Part shown: piece by piece, positions 1 through 8,493 of the stretch
Position numbering within the stretch: the first letter of the stretch is position 1
Layout: every line of letters begins with the position of its first letter
Origin: Deltaproteobacteria bacterium
GTDB lineage: Bacteria; Myxococcota; JACRCW01
Assembly: GCA_016218805.1 (NCBI GenBank)
Contig: JACRCW010000022.1
Location: 1 to 64,000 of the forward strand
Direction: 5' to 3'
DNA: 64,000 bases
Program-made: the position numbers and the translations under genes
The notes under the pieces: generated by a model
Seen by the model: only the letters and a program-made list of their open reading frames with translations
Databases searched by the model: none
Told to the model about the DNA's origin: nothing

Positions 1-134
1 GCCGGCGCCGGCGCCGCGGCGGCCGGGGACGCGGTCACGGCGGCGAGGGCCAGGCGCCCCACGAGGGCGGCGGCGGCGGTGGTGGTGGCGAAGGCGGCGG
101 CGGCGCGCCGCCGGCAGGTGGGACGGCTGGATGA
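1..134 (+). CDS. 3' end of an upstream gene with Arg/Gly-rich tail (partial)
   Basis: The third forward frame is open from the window edge to a TGA at 132-134. It reads as a run of arginines and glycines (RGGRGRG-like), then a Gly/Glu stretch ending APPAGGTAG. The TGA overlaps the ATG of the next gene (ATGA at 131-134), the usual sign of translational coupling. Basic RGG-type tails occur on RNA-binding proteins such as DEAD-box helicases, but nothing of a folded domain is visible, so no function is assigned. In sequence this rich in GGC any frame stays open easily, so the call is tentative. Confidence 0.4.
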   Translation, partial: RRRRRGGRGRGHGGEGQAPHEGGGGGGGGEGGGGAPPAGGTAG

Positions 135-778
135 GCCGGGACAGTCTTGACCGCAAGCTGGCCGAGCTGGACCCGCGCAGCGAGCGCTACCGCGCGCTGC
201 TGGCGGCGCGGGATTTCAAGGCGTCCTGGGTGCGGATGGCGGAGGCGCTGCACCAGGTGCAGGAGCTGGAGAAGCACCTGGAGTGGGGCTTCCACAGCTT
301 TGACGAGTACTGCGAAATGGAGCTGCGCATCAGCCCGCGCACCGCGCAGAAGCTGCTCAAGAGCTACCAGTTCCTCAACGAGCACGAGCCCGAGGCGGTC
401 AACCGCGGCGCGGACGACCCGCGCGAGCGGCCGGAGGTCCCGGACGTGGCCCAGGTGGCGTTCCTGGCCCGTGCCCGCAAGGACGAGCGCGTGCCGGAGC
501 CCGTCTACAAGAAGCTGCGCGACGCCGCGTTCCGGGATGGGGCCACGGTGACGGAGCTGCGCACCCGCCTCAAAGAGGCCGTGCCCGAGGCGCCCAAGCC
601 GCGGCCGGCGCGGGACAGCGCGCGTGCGCTGCGGGTGGCCCTCTCCCACGTGGCACGCACCCTGGAAGTGCTGTCTGAGGTGGACGGCCTGGACGACGAG
701 CTCATCCGCCTGGCGGAGAAGCTGCGCGACGAGCTGGCGCACCGCCTCCCCCGCACCGAAGAACGCGCGGCGGGGTAG
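131..778 (+). CDS. hypothetical protein with HTH-like segment
   Basis: A 215-residue, highly charged, mostly helical soluble protein with no signal peptide or membrane segment. Residues about 60-85 contain SPRTAQKLLKSY, which resembles a helix-turn-helix helix pair. The middle (EPVYKKLRDAAFRDGATVTELR) again looks like a short winged or HTH region, and the C-terminal 50 residues are a likely amphipathic helix bundle. The start overlaps the stop of the preceding reading frame by ATGA. I do not recognise the family; it could be a DNA-binding or scaffold protein. Codon use is typical of the neighbourhood, so it is probably a real resident gene. Confidence 0.7.
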   Translation: MSRDSLDRKLAELDPRSERYRALLAARDFKASWVRMAEALHQVQELEKHLEWGFHSFDEYCEMELRISPRTAQKLLKSYQFLNEHEPEAVNRGADDPRERPEVPDVAQVAFLARARKDERVPEPVYKKLRDAAFRDGATVTELRTRLKEAVPEAPKPRPARDSARALRVALSHVARTLEVLSEVDGLDDELIRLAEKLRDELAHRLPRTEERAAG

Positions 779-903
779 CCCTGCAGCGGCCGCCCCAGGC
801 ATGAGGAGAGTTGCGGGTGGGTGCGGGATGGGTCGGCGGCAGGCGGGGACGCCGCCCCTACCGGTGCGGCGGCACGAGTCGGCAGCGGGGGGGTGACGCC
901 GGC

Positions 904-1368
904 CTACCGGCGGCGCGGCGGAGCCTTCTGACAGCGGGGACACAGGCCGTGCATCTCGTGGCGGTGGCTCTCCACGCGGAACCCGTGCTGCGCGGCCACC
1001 TCGCGCTGCAGGCGCTCAATCTCCTCGTTCTCGAATTCCACGATCAGCCCGCACGCGCGGCAGATGAGGTGGTCGTGGTGCTCGCCGCGGCGCTGCGGCT
1101 CATAGCGCGCCTGCCCGTCACCAAAGTGCCGCTCCACCGCCAGCCCGCACTCCGTCAGCATCTTCAGCGTACGGTAGACGGTGGCGTACCCGATGCGCGG
1201 GTTCTTGCGCAGCACCATGCGGTGCAGGTCCCCAATGGCCACGTGCTCGTGCGAACCGAAGAAGGCCTCCATGATGGTGTCGCGCTGGGCGGTGGACTTC
1301 AGGCCGTTGCGGGCCATGTAGCCCTGCAGGACCTCGCGGGCCTGGTCGTTGATGGCGCTGTCCTTCAC
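904..1368 (-). CDS. Fur-family transcriptional regulator
   Basis: A 154-residue protein with the Fur layout: N-terminal winged helix (STAQRDTIMEAFF; RIGYATVYRTLKML around residues 58-71) and C-terminal dimerisation/metal domain. The metal-site motif HHDHLICRACG (about 97-107) and the second Cys pair LCPRC (143-146) give the two CxxC structural zinc sites of Fur/PerR/Zur proteins. The family represses iron-, peroxide- or zinc-responsive genes when metal-bound; sequence alone does not tell which metal is sensed. Its ATG overlaps the stop of the upstream membrane-anchored protein (ATGA around 1365-1368), so the two are co-transcribed leftward. Confidence 0.93.
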   Translation of the reverse strand: MKDSAINDQAREVLQGYMARNGLKSTAQRDTIMEAFFGSHEHVAIGDLHRMVLRKNPRIGYATVYRTLKMLTECGLAVERHFGDGQARYEPQRRGEHHDHLICRACGLIVEFENEEIERLQREVAAQHGFRVESHRHEMHGLCPRCQKAPPRRR

Positions 1369-1745
1369 GGCGTCCCTCCCTCCTGGGCCAGGTTGATGAC
1401 GGGCGCCCCACCGGGCACGTCAAACTCGGCGCTCGCTTGCAGCGTTCTACCGTCCCGGCTGCACAGTGCACGCGCGTGATAGCGCCCCGCGTGCAGGGTC
1501 AGGCGGTGGGAGACTTGGCGCGCGCCGGCGGGGACGGCCACGTTGGCGGTCCGGACCACCTGGCCGCCGCGGCGCAACTCCAGGTCCACGCTGCGCCCGG
1601 TGGCGGCGGGGGGCAGCAGCAGGCCCACCAGGACCTCCTGGCGGCCCAGCGCGGGGCGCAGCCAGGTCCACCCGCCCGCCCCCAAGGCAAGCGCAACGCC
1701 CAGCGCCAGCAACGGGCGCCGCGGCACCGGGCGCGGCGGGAGCAC
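1365..1745 (-). CDS. membrane-anchored hypothetical protein
   Basis: A 126-residue protein with a short basic N-terminus and one hydrophobic segment (about residues 11-24, LLALGVALALGAGG), then a periplasmic part predicted to be beta-rich (VDLELRRGGQVVRTANV...). It is either a type II anchored protein or a secreted Ig/transthyretin-like domain. No family is recognised. It lies in a leftward run with the 137-residue gene before it (2 bp gap) and the Fur gene after it (4 bp overlap), which suggests one operon. Confidence 0.65.
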   Translation of the reverse strand: MLPPRPVPRRPLLALGVALALGAGGWTWLRPALGRQEVLVGLLLPPAATGRSVDLELRRGGQVVRTANVAVPAGARQVSHRLTLHAGRYHARALCSRDGRTLQASAEFDVPGGAPVINLAQEGGTP

Positions 1746-1747
1746 GG

Positions 1748-2161
1748 TCAGCCCTTGGCCCGGCGGGGGCGCGGCCGGCGGCGCGCCTGCGGGGACAGAT
1801 TGCGGACCACCGGCTGGATCTTTCCGCGGGAATCCAGCTTGAAGCGGATCTCAGCGTGGACGTCCAGGACCAGGTGCTGGATGGCGCGCTCAAACAGCCG
1901 CTGGGTGTCCAGCGTCTCCAAAAAGGCGCGCATCTCACGCCCCAGCACGCTGACCACTTCCTCCTTGGTGTTCTCCGCCTGGTGCAGAAGGTAGGTGGCC
2001 ACCTCCTTGGGCAGTTTGATCTCCTTGAGCAGCGTGCGGACGCCCTCCTCCGTGGTCAGGAACGTGCCCACGCCGCTGATGAGCAGGCGCCTGAGCGCGT
2101 CCGCCACCCCACCGGACTCCTGCGGGTCATCCTGCACGTCGTCCTCGTCGTTACGCGCCAC
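1748..2161 (-). CDS. conserved hypothetical, helical cytoplasmic protein
   Basis: A 137-residue protein with an acidic N-terminus (ARNDEDDVQDDPQE), a central amphipathic helical region and a very basic C-terminal tail (QARRRPRPRRAKG). The central part (LRRLLISGVGTFLTTEEGVR; LPKEVATYLLHQAENTKEEV) resembles the phasin-like or DNA-associated small proteins frequent in myxobacterial genomes, but this is only a resemblance. It heads the leftward run ending with the Fur-type regulator. There is no signal peptide or cysteine. Confidence 0.65.
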   Translation of the reverse strand: MARNDEDDVQDDPQESGGVADALRRLLISGVGTFLTTEEGVRTLLKEIKLPKEVATYLLHQAENTKEEVVSVLGREMRAFLETLDTQRLFERAIQHLVLDVHAEIRFKLDSRGKIQPVVRNLSPQARRRPRPRRAKG

Positions 2162-2183
2162 GGGGAACCTCCGGAACGGCTGC

Positions 2184-2633
2184 TCAGTAGGAAATCTCCA
2201 GGGTCACCTGGGGCTGGTTGCTCGCGTGGCCGGCGCCGTCATGCGCCAGGATCCCCACCGTGAAGGTGGAGCCGGCGCGCGGCGGGTCATCATCCGGGAT
2301 GGCAATCTCCAGCTCAAACTGCATGCGGCCGGCGCGCGCGTCCGCCGCCAGCCCGCTGCGCAGGAACACGGGGGCCAACGGGAGGGCGTTCTGCACCGCG
2401 GGCGCGCCGTTGATGAGCGGCGCAAAGTCCCCGGCCGCCAGGTCGCGGTCCGCGTCGCGGAAGTCCACGCTGAACAGCAGCACGCGTTCGTTGTCAGCCG
2501 CCTGCCCGTCCAGCGTGAGGGCGGTGAGCAGCGGCAGGTCCGGGTTGTTCTCCTGTTCGGTGGGCGGGGTGCACGCCGCGCACGCCAGCGCCAGGGCACC
2601 AAGCCAAACCGCCGGACACAACAGCCTGCGCAT
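2184..2633 (-). CDS. putative lipoprotein
   Basis: A 149-residue protein beginning MRRLLCPAVWLGALALACAAC, a basic n-region and hydrophobic core ending in cysteines compatible with lipoprotein signal peptidase cleavage. The mature part (LTLDGQAADNERVLLFSVDFRDADRDL...) reads as one Ig-like beta sandwich with an acidic DxDxDRDL loop that could bind calcium. It is probably outer-membrane anchored and of unknown function. It points leftward, 22 bp before the next gene of the run. Confidence 0.75.
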   Translation of the reverse strand: MRRLLCPAVWLGALALACAACTPPTEQENNPDLPLLTALTLDGQAADNERVLLFSVDFRDADRDLAAGDFAPLINGAPAVQNALPLAPVFLRSGLAADARAGRMQFELEIAIPDDDPPRAGSTFTVGILAHDGAGHASNQPQVTLEISY

Positions 2634-2675
2634 GGCAGCCAGTGTTATGGGAGGCGCCCCGTCGTGTCCAGCCCG

Positions 2676-3155
2676 TCAGCGGCGCAGCTCCTCGTCAACC
2701 ATCCGGAGCAGGTCCGCGTACGGCACGTAGCCCACAAAGCCCTGGCGGACCGTCCCGTCCCGTCCCACCACGTACACGCGCGGCACTTCCTGCGGCCGGC
2801 CGAAGGGCGTGCGCCCCTCCAGGAAGGTCCCATCCGGCATCCACAGCGGGTAGCCCGGCTTGAGGGTGCGCTCAAACGACGTGAGCGCGAGGGCACCTTC
2901 CAGGTCCAGCCCGATCCCGACGACCGAGACTTCCTTGTTCCGCTGTTGGGCCAGCGCGCGCAGGTCCGCCACCTGCCGCAGCCCGGGCACGTCCCACGTG
3001 GTGAACACGTGCACCACCACCACGCGGCCCTTGTGCGGCCGCAGCGTGGTGGACCGCCCGTCCAGCGTCTTGAACAGCACGTCATGGACGGTCCCGCCGG
3101 CGGCGGCGGCCACCCCGGGGGCAAGCAGGCAGGCGGCCAGCAGCAACGCGCGCAT
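2676..3155 (-). CDS. secreted thioredoxin-fold (TlpA/AhpC-like) protein lacking the CxxC
   Basis: A 159-residue exported protein: signal peptide (RALLLAACLLAPGVAAAAGG), then a TlpA/AhpC-TSA fold (TVHDVLFKTLDGRSTTL; GRVVVVHVFTTWDVPGLRQVADL; VPRVYVVGRDGTVRQGFVGY). In the family the active-site cysteines follow the F-x-x-x-W strand; here that position reads TTWDVPGL with no cysteine, so thiol-disulfide chemistry by the usual route is not possible. It may be a binding or chaperone version. The ATG at 3155 is preferred over the in-frame GTG one codon earlier. The gene is divergent from the cytochrome gene. Confidence 0.8.
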   Translation of the reverse strand: MRALLLAACLLAPGVAAAAGGTVHDVLFKTLDGRSTTLRPHKGRVVVVHVFTTWDVPGLRQVADLRALAQQRNKEVSVVGIGLDLEGALALTSFERTLKPGYPLWMPDGTFLEGRTPFGRPQEVPRVYVVGRDGTVRQGFVGYVPYADLLRMVDEELRR

Positions 3156-3223
3156 CACGGGAGCTTGTAGCGCCGCCCGGCGCGCATGACACGCCGTCCG
3201 GCGCTGGGTATTGCCGCGCCCCC

Positions 3224-4399
3224 ATGTCCGTGGTCGCCGTGCTCCTGCTGGCCTGCGCCTCCGTCGGCGGCACCGCTGACCCCACGGCGGACGCGCGGCG
3301 CGTGGTGCTTGCGGTGCAGTACGTGGGCACGGACTACCCGCTGGCGGTGCGGGACGGGACCGTCATCAACGCGTTTGAATACGACGAGCAGACGGCGTTT
3401 CTCCGTGACGCGGTGGCGCTGTACGCGCAGCGGGTGCCGGCCGGCCGGCATGCGGCGGCGCTGGAAGCGCTGCGGGACGCGCACGCGCGCAGGGTCCCGG
3501 CGCCGGAGCTGGCGGCGCGCGCGCGCGCGCTGGCGCCACCGCTGGCTGACGAGCTCACCCTGCCCGCGGCACCGGCGGCCTGGCCGCCGCTGGACAGGGC
3601 GCGGGCGGTGTTCGCCACGGTGTGCGCCAACTGCCATGGCGCCACCGGCATGGGGGATGGGCCGTTGGGCAAGCCGCTGGTCCCACCGCCGGCCACCATG
3701 GCCGTGCCCGCGTGGGCGGACGAGCGCGCGCCCTTCCAGCTGTACAACACCATCACGCTGGGCATCCGCGGCACCGGCATGATGGGCTACGCCCCGCAGC
3801 TGGACGAACAGACCCGCTGGGCGCTGGCGTTCCTGGTGCTCACCCTGCGCACCCCGGCGCCGGACGCGCCGCCCGCGCCTGCCCTTCCGCTGGCGCGGCT
3901 GGCGTCCCGCACCAACCGGCAGCTGGCGGAGGACCTGGTCACGCAGCGGCGGGCGCCGGACCTGGCCGCGGGACTGGTGCTGGCGGACGCAGCGCGCCGC
4001 GCACCACCGCCGCGGCCCACCCCGGAGCAGGCGTTGCACGCCGTGACCACCGCCGCCCGCGAAGCCGCCGCACTGGTGGCCGCCGGGGAGCGGCCGCGCG
4101 CGGACAACTTGATGGACGAGGTGGTGGCCGGCAGCCTGCGGGAGGTGGCGCAGGACCTGCGGCTCCGTGACGCGGCGGGGACGGACGCGCTGCTGGGCGC
4201 GGTGCGGTCGCTGCGCGGGGCCATCACCGACGGGAGCAACGTGGACGCGCGCGTGGCGGACGTGCTGGCGCGCGCGGAGGCGCTGGCGGTGGCCAACCAG
4301 CCGGGCGGTGCAGGCCCGGGCTGGGGATGGCTGCCGACGGCGCTGGGCGCGCTGCTGGTGCTGGCCGGCCTGGTGGTGCTGCTGCGCCGGCCGCGATGA
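3224..4399 (+). CDS. membrane-anchored c-type cytochrome, FTR1-associated type without the permease
   Basis: A 391-residue protein with a short hydrophobic export signal, a haem-binding CANCH (about 134-138) in a class I cytochrome c domain, a possible distal Met ligand near GMMGYAP, a helical extension and one C-terminal membrane helix followed by RRPR. The N-terminal block (VLAVQYVGTDYPLAVRDG then FEYDEQ) resembles the N-terminal region of bacterial cytochrome c/FTR1 iron-permease fusions. There this module precedes a seven-helix FTR1 permease; here only one helix follows. It may feed electrons for ferrous iron oxidation or sensing; that role is inferred from family resemblance. Confidence 0.8.
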   Translation: MSVVAVLLLACASVGGTADPTADARRVVLAVQYVGTDYPLAVRDGTVINAFEYDEQTAFLRDAVALYAQRVPAGRHAAALEALRDAHARRVPAPELAARARALAPPLADELTLPAAPAAWPPLDRARAVFATVCANCHGATGMGDGPLGKPLVPPPATMAVPAWADERAPFQLYNTITLGIRGTGMMGYAPQLDEQTRWALAFLVLTLRTPAPDAPPAPALPLARLASRTNRQLAEDLVTQRRAPDLAAGLVLADAARRAPPPRPTPEQALHAVTTAAREAAALVAAGERPRADNLMDEVVAGSLREVAQDLRLRDAAGTDALLGAVRSLRGAITDGSNVDARVADVLARAEALAVANQPGGAGPGWGWLPTALGALLVLAGLVVLLRRPR

Positions 4400-4404
4400 G
4401 CGCG

Positions 4405-5067
4405 TCACCAGCGCAGCCGCGGCCAGCCGTGTGCGCGGGCCAGCCGCCGCAGGCGCGGGTCCGGGTTCACCGCCACGGGGGTCCCCACCTCCCGCAGCAG
4501 CGGCGTGTCCGACGCGCTGTCCGTGTAGAAGCTGCAGGCGGACAGCGGGACGCCGCGGGCCTCCGCGTAGAGCCGGGCGGCCTCCACCTTGTGGGCACCA
4601 AAGCACATGGGACCCGCCAGCGCGCCCGTCAGCCGCCCCTCCCGCACCTCAAAGCGCGAGCAGCGCACCGCCATCCGCAGGTGGCGCCCCAGCGGCTCCA
4701 CCACGTAGTCCGGTGACGCGCTCAGGATGACCACGTCATCGCCGCGGGCGCGGTGCTCCTCCAGGCGGGCCAGCGCGGGCGCGCTCAGGCGCGGGATGAT
4801 CAGTTCGCGCGCGCACCGCTCACCGCGGGCGCGGTGGTCCGCATCCAGGCCGCCGGCCACCCGGCCAATCACCGCCGCCACCACGCGCTGCGTATCCACC
4901 AGGTTGAGGAAATACAGCAGCAACAGGAAGCCGGCGCGCATCAGCGTAAACAGCGGGATGACGCCGTCCCGCCGGAGCATCCGCAGGTAGAGCAGGCTGG
5001 TGTGGTGGGGCAGCAGCGTGCGGTCCAGGTCAAAGAACGCGACCGCACGGAGCGGGGTGGTGCTCAA
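4405..5067 (-). CDS. HAD-superfamily phosphatase, subfamily IB
   Basis: A 220-residue protein with the HAD motifs in order: FFDLDRTLL (Asp13 nucleophile, Asp15 acid/base), motif II serine in VILSASPDYV, motif III lysine in GAHKVEAAR, and motif IV YTDSASDTPLL. The spacing matches the SerB-like IB group with a helical cap. The cap contains a hydrophobic stretch (LFTLMRAGFLLLLYFLNLV) seen in IB members acting on lipid-linked or phospho-amino substrates. The substrate is unknown. The end of the upstream lipoprotein gene overlaps its start by 4 bp, so both belong to one leftward unit. Confidence 0.88.
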   Translation of the reverse strand: MSTTPLRAVAFFDLDRTLLPHHTSLLYLRMLRRDGVIPLFTLMRAGFLLLLYFLNLVDTQRVVAAVIGRVAGGLDADHRARGERCARELIIPRLSAPALARLEEHRARGDDVVILSASPDYVVEPLGRHLRMAVRCSRFEVREGRLTGALAGPMCFGAHKVEAARLYAEARGVPLSACSFYTDSASDTPLLREVGTPVAVNPDPRLRRLARAHGWPRLRW

Positions 5068-6077
5068 CCGCTGGGACGGACCGTGAATGTGACTTCCATT
5101 TCCACGGAGAACTTCACGGTGCCGCCCGGCTTGGCAAAGCTCTCGCAGTAGTCGTCTCGTTCCGTCACCAGGTGGCCGGGCATCTTGCAGTTGTCTTCGC
5201 GGGCGGCGTCCGTCTCCGGGGGGATGTCCGGCTGGGCCTGTGCGGCCAGCGTGGCCTTGAAACCACGGATGGCGTCCGACAGGACGGCCTTGCCGGCGGC
5301 TTCCAGCTGCATGTTGCGGTTGCCGGTGAACATGGCGGTGACGTTGCTGAGGGTGCCAAACAGCGTGACCTTCTGATCGGCAATGAGCTGCTTGGCCACA
5401 CGGACCTCCTCGTCACTCACCGGCTTGCCCACAAACATCTCCGTGGTGGGCACCGCGTACGGGAACGAGTTCTCCTTGAACTTGAAGGTCACGCGCTGGA
5501 CGGTGACCTTGCGGACCTGGCTGACGTCCTTGAGAGAGCCCTTTTCGCTCAGGTCAAACTTCACCGCCTGGGCAATCTTGGTCAGTTCCTCAACGCCGTC
5601 CACCTCCATCAGCCACGCGCTCACATCCACGCAGCCGTTCCCGGGCGGCAGGCTGGTGGTGCTGACCGTGCCGCTGGCCACCAGCGCGGGGTCCGTGGGG
5701 TCACAGGTGGAAGACGTGGTGTGATTGGCGGCAGGCACCAGGGTGGGCGGGTTGGTGCTGCGGTTGATGTAGCCGGCCGGCCAGATGTACCGCGGGATGC
5801 GGACGGGGAAGCGGGGGTCGGTGTCGCAGGTGGTGGCGGCGGGGTCCGCCTTGCACAGCGTCACCAGGATCTGCCGGTTGGAACCGCCGTCGCTGTTGAT
5901 CTTGTCTTCCAGCTTGGTGACCTGCTCGGAGACGTTGACCGTGATGTCCGGGCTCTCCTGGGACACGGTGATGTCATAGTCGCTGCCGAGGATCCGGTTG
6001 ATCTCGCCCTCGATGTCGGTCCCGCACCCGGCCGCGACGATCGCCGCGCCTGCCAGCATTCCCAGCCTTCGCATCAT
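5064..6077 (-). CDS. putative lipoprotein
   Basis: A 337-residue protein with an N-terminal lipoprotein signal (RRLGMLAGAAIVAAGC) and a mature region beginning GTDIEGEINRILGSDYD. A purine-rich GGGGAG lies about 7 bases before the ATG at 6077. The body has several cysteine pairs (CKADPAATTCDTDP; CDPTDPALV; NGCVDVSAWL) and an SPDITVNVSEQVTKL segment typical of beta-rich envelope proteins. I recognise no family. It is probably outer-membrane attached and specific to this lineage. It is translationally coupled to the HAD phosphatase downstream. Confidence 0.78.
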   Translation of the reverse strand: MMRRLGMLAGAAIVAAGCGTDIEGEINRILGSDYDITVSQESPDITVNVSEQVTKLEDKINSDGGSNRQILVTLCKADPAATTCDTDPRFPVRIPRYIWPAGYINRSTNPPTLVPAANHTTSSTCDPTDPALVASGTVSTTSLPPGNGCVDVSAWLMEVDGVEELTKIAQAVKFDLSEKGSLKDVSQVRKVTVQRVTFKFKENSFPYAVPTTEMFVGKPVSDEEVRVAKQLIADQKVTLFGTLSNVTAMFTGNRNMQLEAAGKAVLSDAIRGFKATLAAQAQPDIPPETDAAREDNCKMPGHLVTERDDYCESFAKPGGTVKFSVEMEVTFTVRPSG

Positions 6078-6176
6078 GGTTCGCTCCCCGACCCGTCACG
6101 GGCCGTCCACACCCTTGTCCGGAGCAGTGTAGGCGGCCCGGCCGGGTGTTCAAGGGGCGGAAGCTTGTGCGCCCGG

Positions 6177-7196
6177 TCACGGGCGCAGCAGGCGGCCAAG
6201 CCAGGCGGCCACTTCGGACTGCGGGTCGCTCTGGCGGTGCAGCACGCGGCCCACCATGGCCGTCACACCGGCGTCACCGCCGGCCGCGTGAAGGGCGGCG
6301 CGCATCAGCTCATGCTGCAGCAGCGCCAGCAGCCCCCGCCGGGCGCGCGCCTGGCGCCGGGCCAACAGCCCACCGGTGGCCTCCATGTGCGCGTGGTGCC
6401 GGTCCACCTGCGTGAGCAGAGCCGCCACCCCCTCCCCCCGCTGCGCCACCGTCTTGATGATGGGCGGCTCCCAGTCCAGCGACGCCGCCGCGGGCGCCAG
6501 GTCCATGCCGGCGGCGTGGTGGCCGTGGGCCATCCGCTCGGCCTGGGCGCGCGCCACGGCCTGGTCGCGCAGGTGCAGCATCATCTCCAGCTCGCGCACG
6601 GTGCGGTCCGCGCCCTCACGGTCCGCCTTGTTCACCACAAACACGTCCGCAATCTCCATGATGCCCGCCTTGATGGCCTGCACCTCGTCACCCAGGCCCG
6701 GCACGCACACCACCACCACGGTGTCCGCCAGGCGGATGATGTCCACCTCATCCTGGCCCACGCCCACCGTCTCCACGATGATGACGTCCTTGCCCATGGC
6801 GTCCAGCACCGCCACCACGTCGGAAGTCGAGCGGGACAGGCCGCCCAGCGCGCCGCGGGTGGCCAGGCTGCGGATGAACACGCCCTCGTCCGTGGCGTGC
6901 TCCATCATGCGGATGCGGTCACCCAGGATGGCGCCACCGGAGAACGGGCTGGAGGGGTCCACCGCCACCACGCCCACGGTGCGGCCCGCCGCACGGTGCG
7001 CGCGGATGAGCTCATTGGTGAGCGTGCTCTTGCCGCTGCCGGGGTTGCCCGTCACGCCCACCACGCGCGCGTGCCCGGTGCGGGCGTGCAGCCGGGCAAG
7101 CTCCTCGCGGGAACCCGGGATGTCATCATCCAGGTCCCGCATGAGGCGGGCCACCGCGCGCACGTCCCCGGCAAGAACCCTGTCCGCAAGTTCCAT
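6177..7196 (-). CDS. meaB: methylmalonyl-CoA mutase-associated GTPase MeaB
   Basis: A 339-residue G3E-family GTPase. The Walker A motif GNPGSGKS sits at about residues 50-57, followed by VVAVDPSSPFSGGAILGDRIRM (switch region diagnostic of MeaB/ArgK), ETVGVGQDEVDI and the base-recognition motif NKAD. MeaB chaperones adenosylcobalamin loading and protects methylmalonyl-CoA mutase in propionyl-CoA metabolism. The ATG at 7196 is chosen because the protein then starts at MELADRVLAGD, as in the family; upstream sequence in this frame is not family-like. No mutase gene is in the window. Confidence 0.95.
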   Translation of the reverse strand: MELADRVLAGDVRAVARLMRDLDDDIPGSREELARLHARTGHARVVGVTGNPGSGKSTLTNELIRAHRAAGRTVGVVAVDPSSPFSGGAILGDRIRMMEHATDEGVFIRSLATRGALGGLSRSTSDVVAVLDAMGKDVIIVETVGVGQDEVDIIRLADTVVVVCVPGLGDEVQAIKAGIMEIADVFVVNKADREGADRTVRELEMMLHLRDQAVARAQAERMAHGHHAAGMDLAPAAASLDWEPPIIKTVAQRGEGVAALLTQVDRHHAHMEATGGLLARRQARARRGLLALLQHELMRAALHAAGGDAGVTAMVGRVLHRQSDPQSEVAAWLGRLLRP

Positions 7197-7364
7197 GGCC
7201 ACTCCGTCCGCCCCGCGGGGAAAACTCCAGGCGGCGGGCGGCCTTAGCGCGTGGCCCCCGGGAGCGCCAAGCCCGGGCGGGCGCGCGGGCCCTTGCCAGC
7301 GGCGCGCTGGAACACATCTTGCGCGGTCGGAGGCGGCCGGGGACCGGGCCGGAGCGGTGTGCAC

Positions 7365-8453
7365 ATGGCGGAGCGGGGTGACCTGTACGGGGTGCTGGGC
7401 GTCGCACGGGACTGCTCAGAGGAGGATCTCAAGCGGGCCTATCGGCGGCTGGCGCTCGAGTGCCACCCCGACGTCAACCCGGGTGACAACGCGAAGGAGG
7501 CGCGGTTCAAGGAGATCAACGTTGCCTACGAGACGCTCAAGGACCCCGCGCGGCGCGCGCTGTACGACGAGTTTGGTGCGGCGGCGTTGCAGCAGGGGTT
7601 TGACGCGGACCAGGCGCGGGCGTGGCGGGCACCGCCGGGCGGCGGGACGCCGTGGGCGGAAGGCGCCGGGTACGACGTGGCGGACCTGTTGGGGCAGGCG
7701 TTTGGTGGTGGAGTGCGGCGCACGCCGCGCAGCGGGCCGGCGCCGCGCGACGTGGCGCTGGCGGTGGAACTGGACCTGGGGCAGGCATTGCGCGGGACGC
7801 ACCTGGACGTGGAGGTGCCCCAGTGGCGCGCGTGCGGCGCCTGCGGCGGCTCCGGCGAGCAGCCCGGCGCGCAAGCTGCTTCCTGCCGCGGGTGCCGCGG
7901 GACGGGGCGGGCCACCATTGGGGACGGGCCGTTCCGCGTCAGCGCCGCGTGTGACGAGTGCGGCGGGTCCGGGGCGCGGCGGCCGGCGTGCGGAATGTGC
8001 CGCGGGCGGGGCGCCGTGGAGCGCCGCGAGCGCGTCCGCGTGCGCATCCCCCCGGGTGCGGATGACGGGTCCCGGCTGCGGGTGCCTGGGCACGGCTCCG
8101 CGGGCGGAGACCTGGTGATTGAGACGCGCGTGCGCCCGCACCCACACTTCCGCCGCGACGGTCTGGACCTGCACCTGAAGCTGCCCGTCACGCTGGACGA
8201 GGCCTGGAACGGGGCCAGCATTGACGTGCCCACGGTGGACGGGGCGGTGAAGCTGCGCGTGCCGCCGCGAAGTTCAGGGGGCACCGTGCTGCGCCTGCGC
8301 GGCAAGGGTGTCCACCGCGGCGATGAGTCCGGGGACCTGTACGCGGAACTGCGCGTGGTGCTGCCGGATGCACCGGACCGCGCGTTTGACGACGCCGTGC
8401 GGGCCTCCGCGCGGGCGTACCGCACGCCGGTGCGGGCCGGCTTGGGGTTGTAG
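7365..8453 (+). CDS. dnaJ: DnaJ-type co-chaperone
   Basis: A 362-residue type I J-protein. The J domain (1-70) has HPD at 34-36. A short Gly-containing linker is followed by four zinc-binding CxxCxGxG-type repeats: CGACGGSG (157), CRGCRGTG (174), CDECGGSG (196) and a variant CGMCRGRG (209). The client-binding C-terminal domains follow (FRRDGLDLHLKLPVTLDEAWNG). The family stimulates DnaK ATPase and delivers unfolded substrates. The Gly/Phe linker is short and no dnaK or grpE is adjacent, so this may be an accessory paralogue rather than the housekeeping DnaJ. The ATG at 7365 follows from the conserved domain start. Confidence 0.93.
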   Translation: MAERGDLYGVLGVARDCSEEDLKRAYRRLALECHPDVNPGDNAKEARFKEINVAYETLKDPARRALYDEFGAAALQQGFDADQARAWRAPPGGGTPWAEGAGYDVADLLGQAFGGGVRRTPRSGPAPRDVALAVELDLGQALRGTHLDVEVPQWRACGACGGSGEQPGAQAASCRGCRGTGRATIGDGPFRVSAACDECGGSGARRPACGMCRGRGAVERRERVRVRIPPGADDGSRLRVPGHGSAGGDLVIETRVRPHPHFRRDGLDLHLKLPVTLDEAWNGASIDVPTVDGAVKLRVPPRSSGGTVLRLRGKGVHRGDESGDLYAELRVVLPDAPDRAFDDAVRASARAYRTPVRAGLGL

Positions 8454-8493
8454 GCGCCGCGCGCGGAAAGGCCGGTCCTGCAGCGCCCCCCGG

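Noticed and set aside
66..112. GGC/GGT triplet run near the left edge as a repeat element
   Set aside because: It reads as a Gly/Glu-rich protein tail in the open frame and is a common feature of coding DNA at this GC content.
35..943. Long minus-strand frame (302 codons) at the left edge
   Set aside because: It covers the opposite strand of the better-supported 131-778 gene, starts within the Fur coding region, and its product is Arg/Pro/His-rich, typical of high-GC shadow frames.
5172..7247. Plus-strand frame of 691 codons opposite the lipoprotein and MeaB genes
   Set aside because: Composition (His/Arg/Gly-rich, no domains) and position opposite a clear MeaB show it is a shadow.
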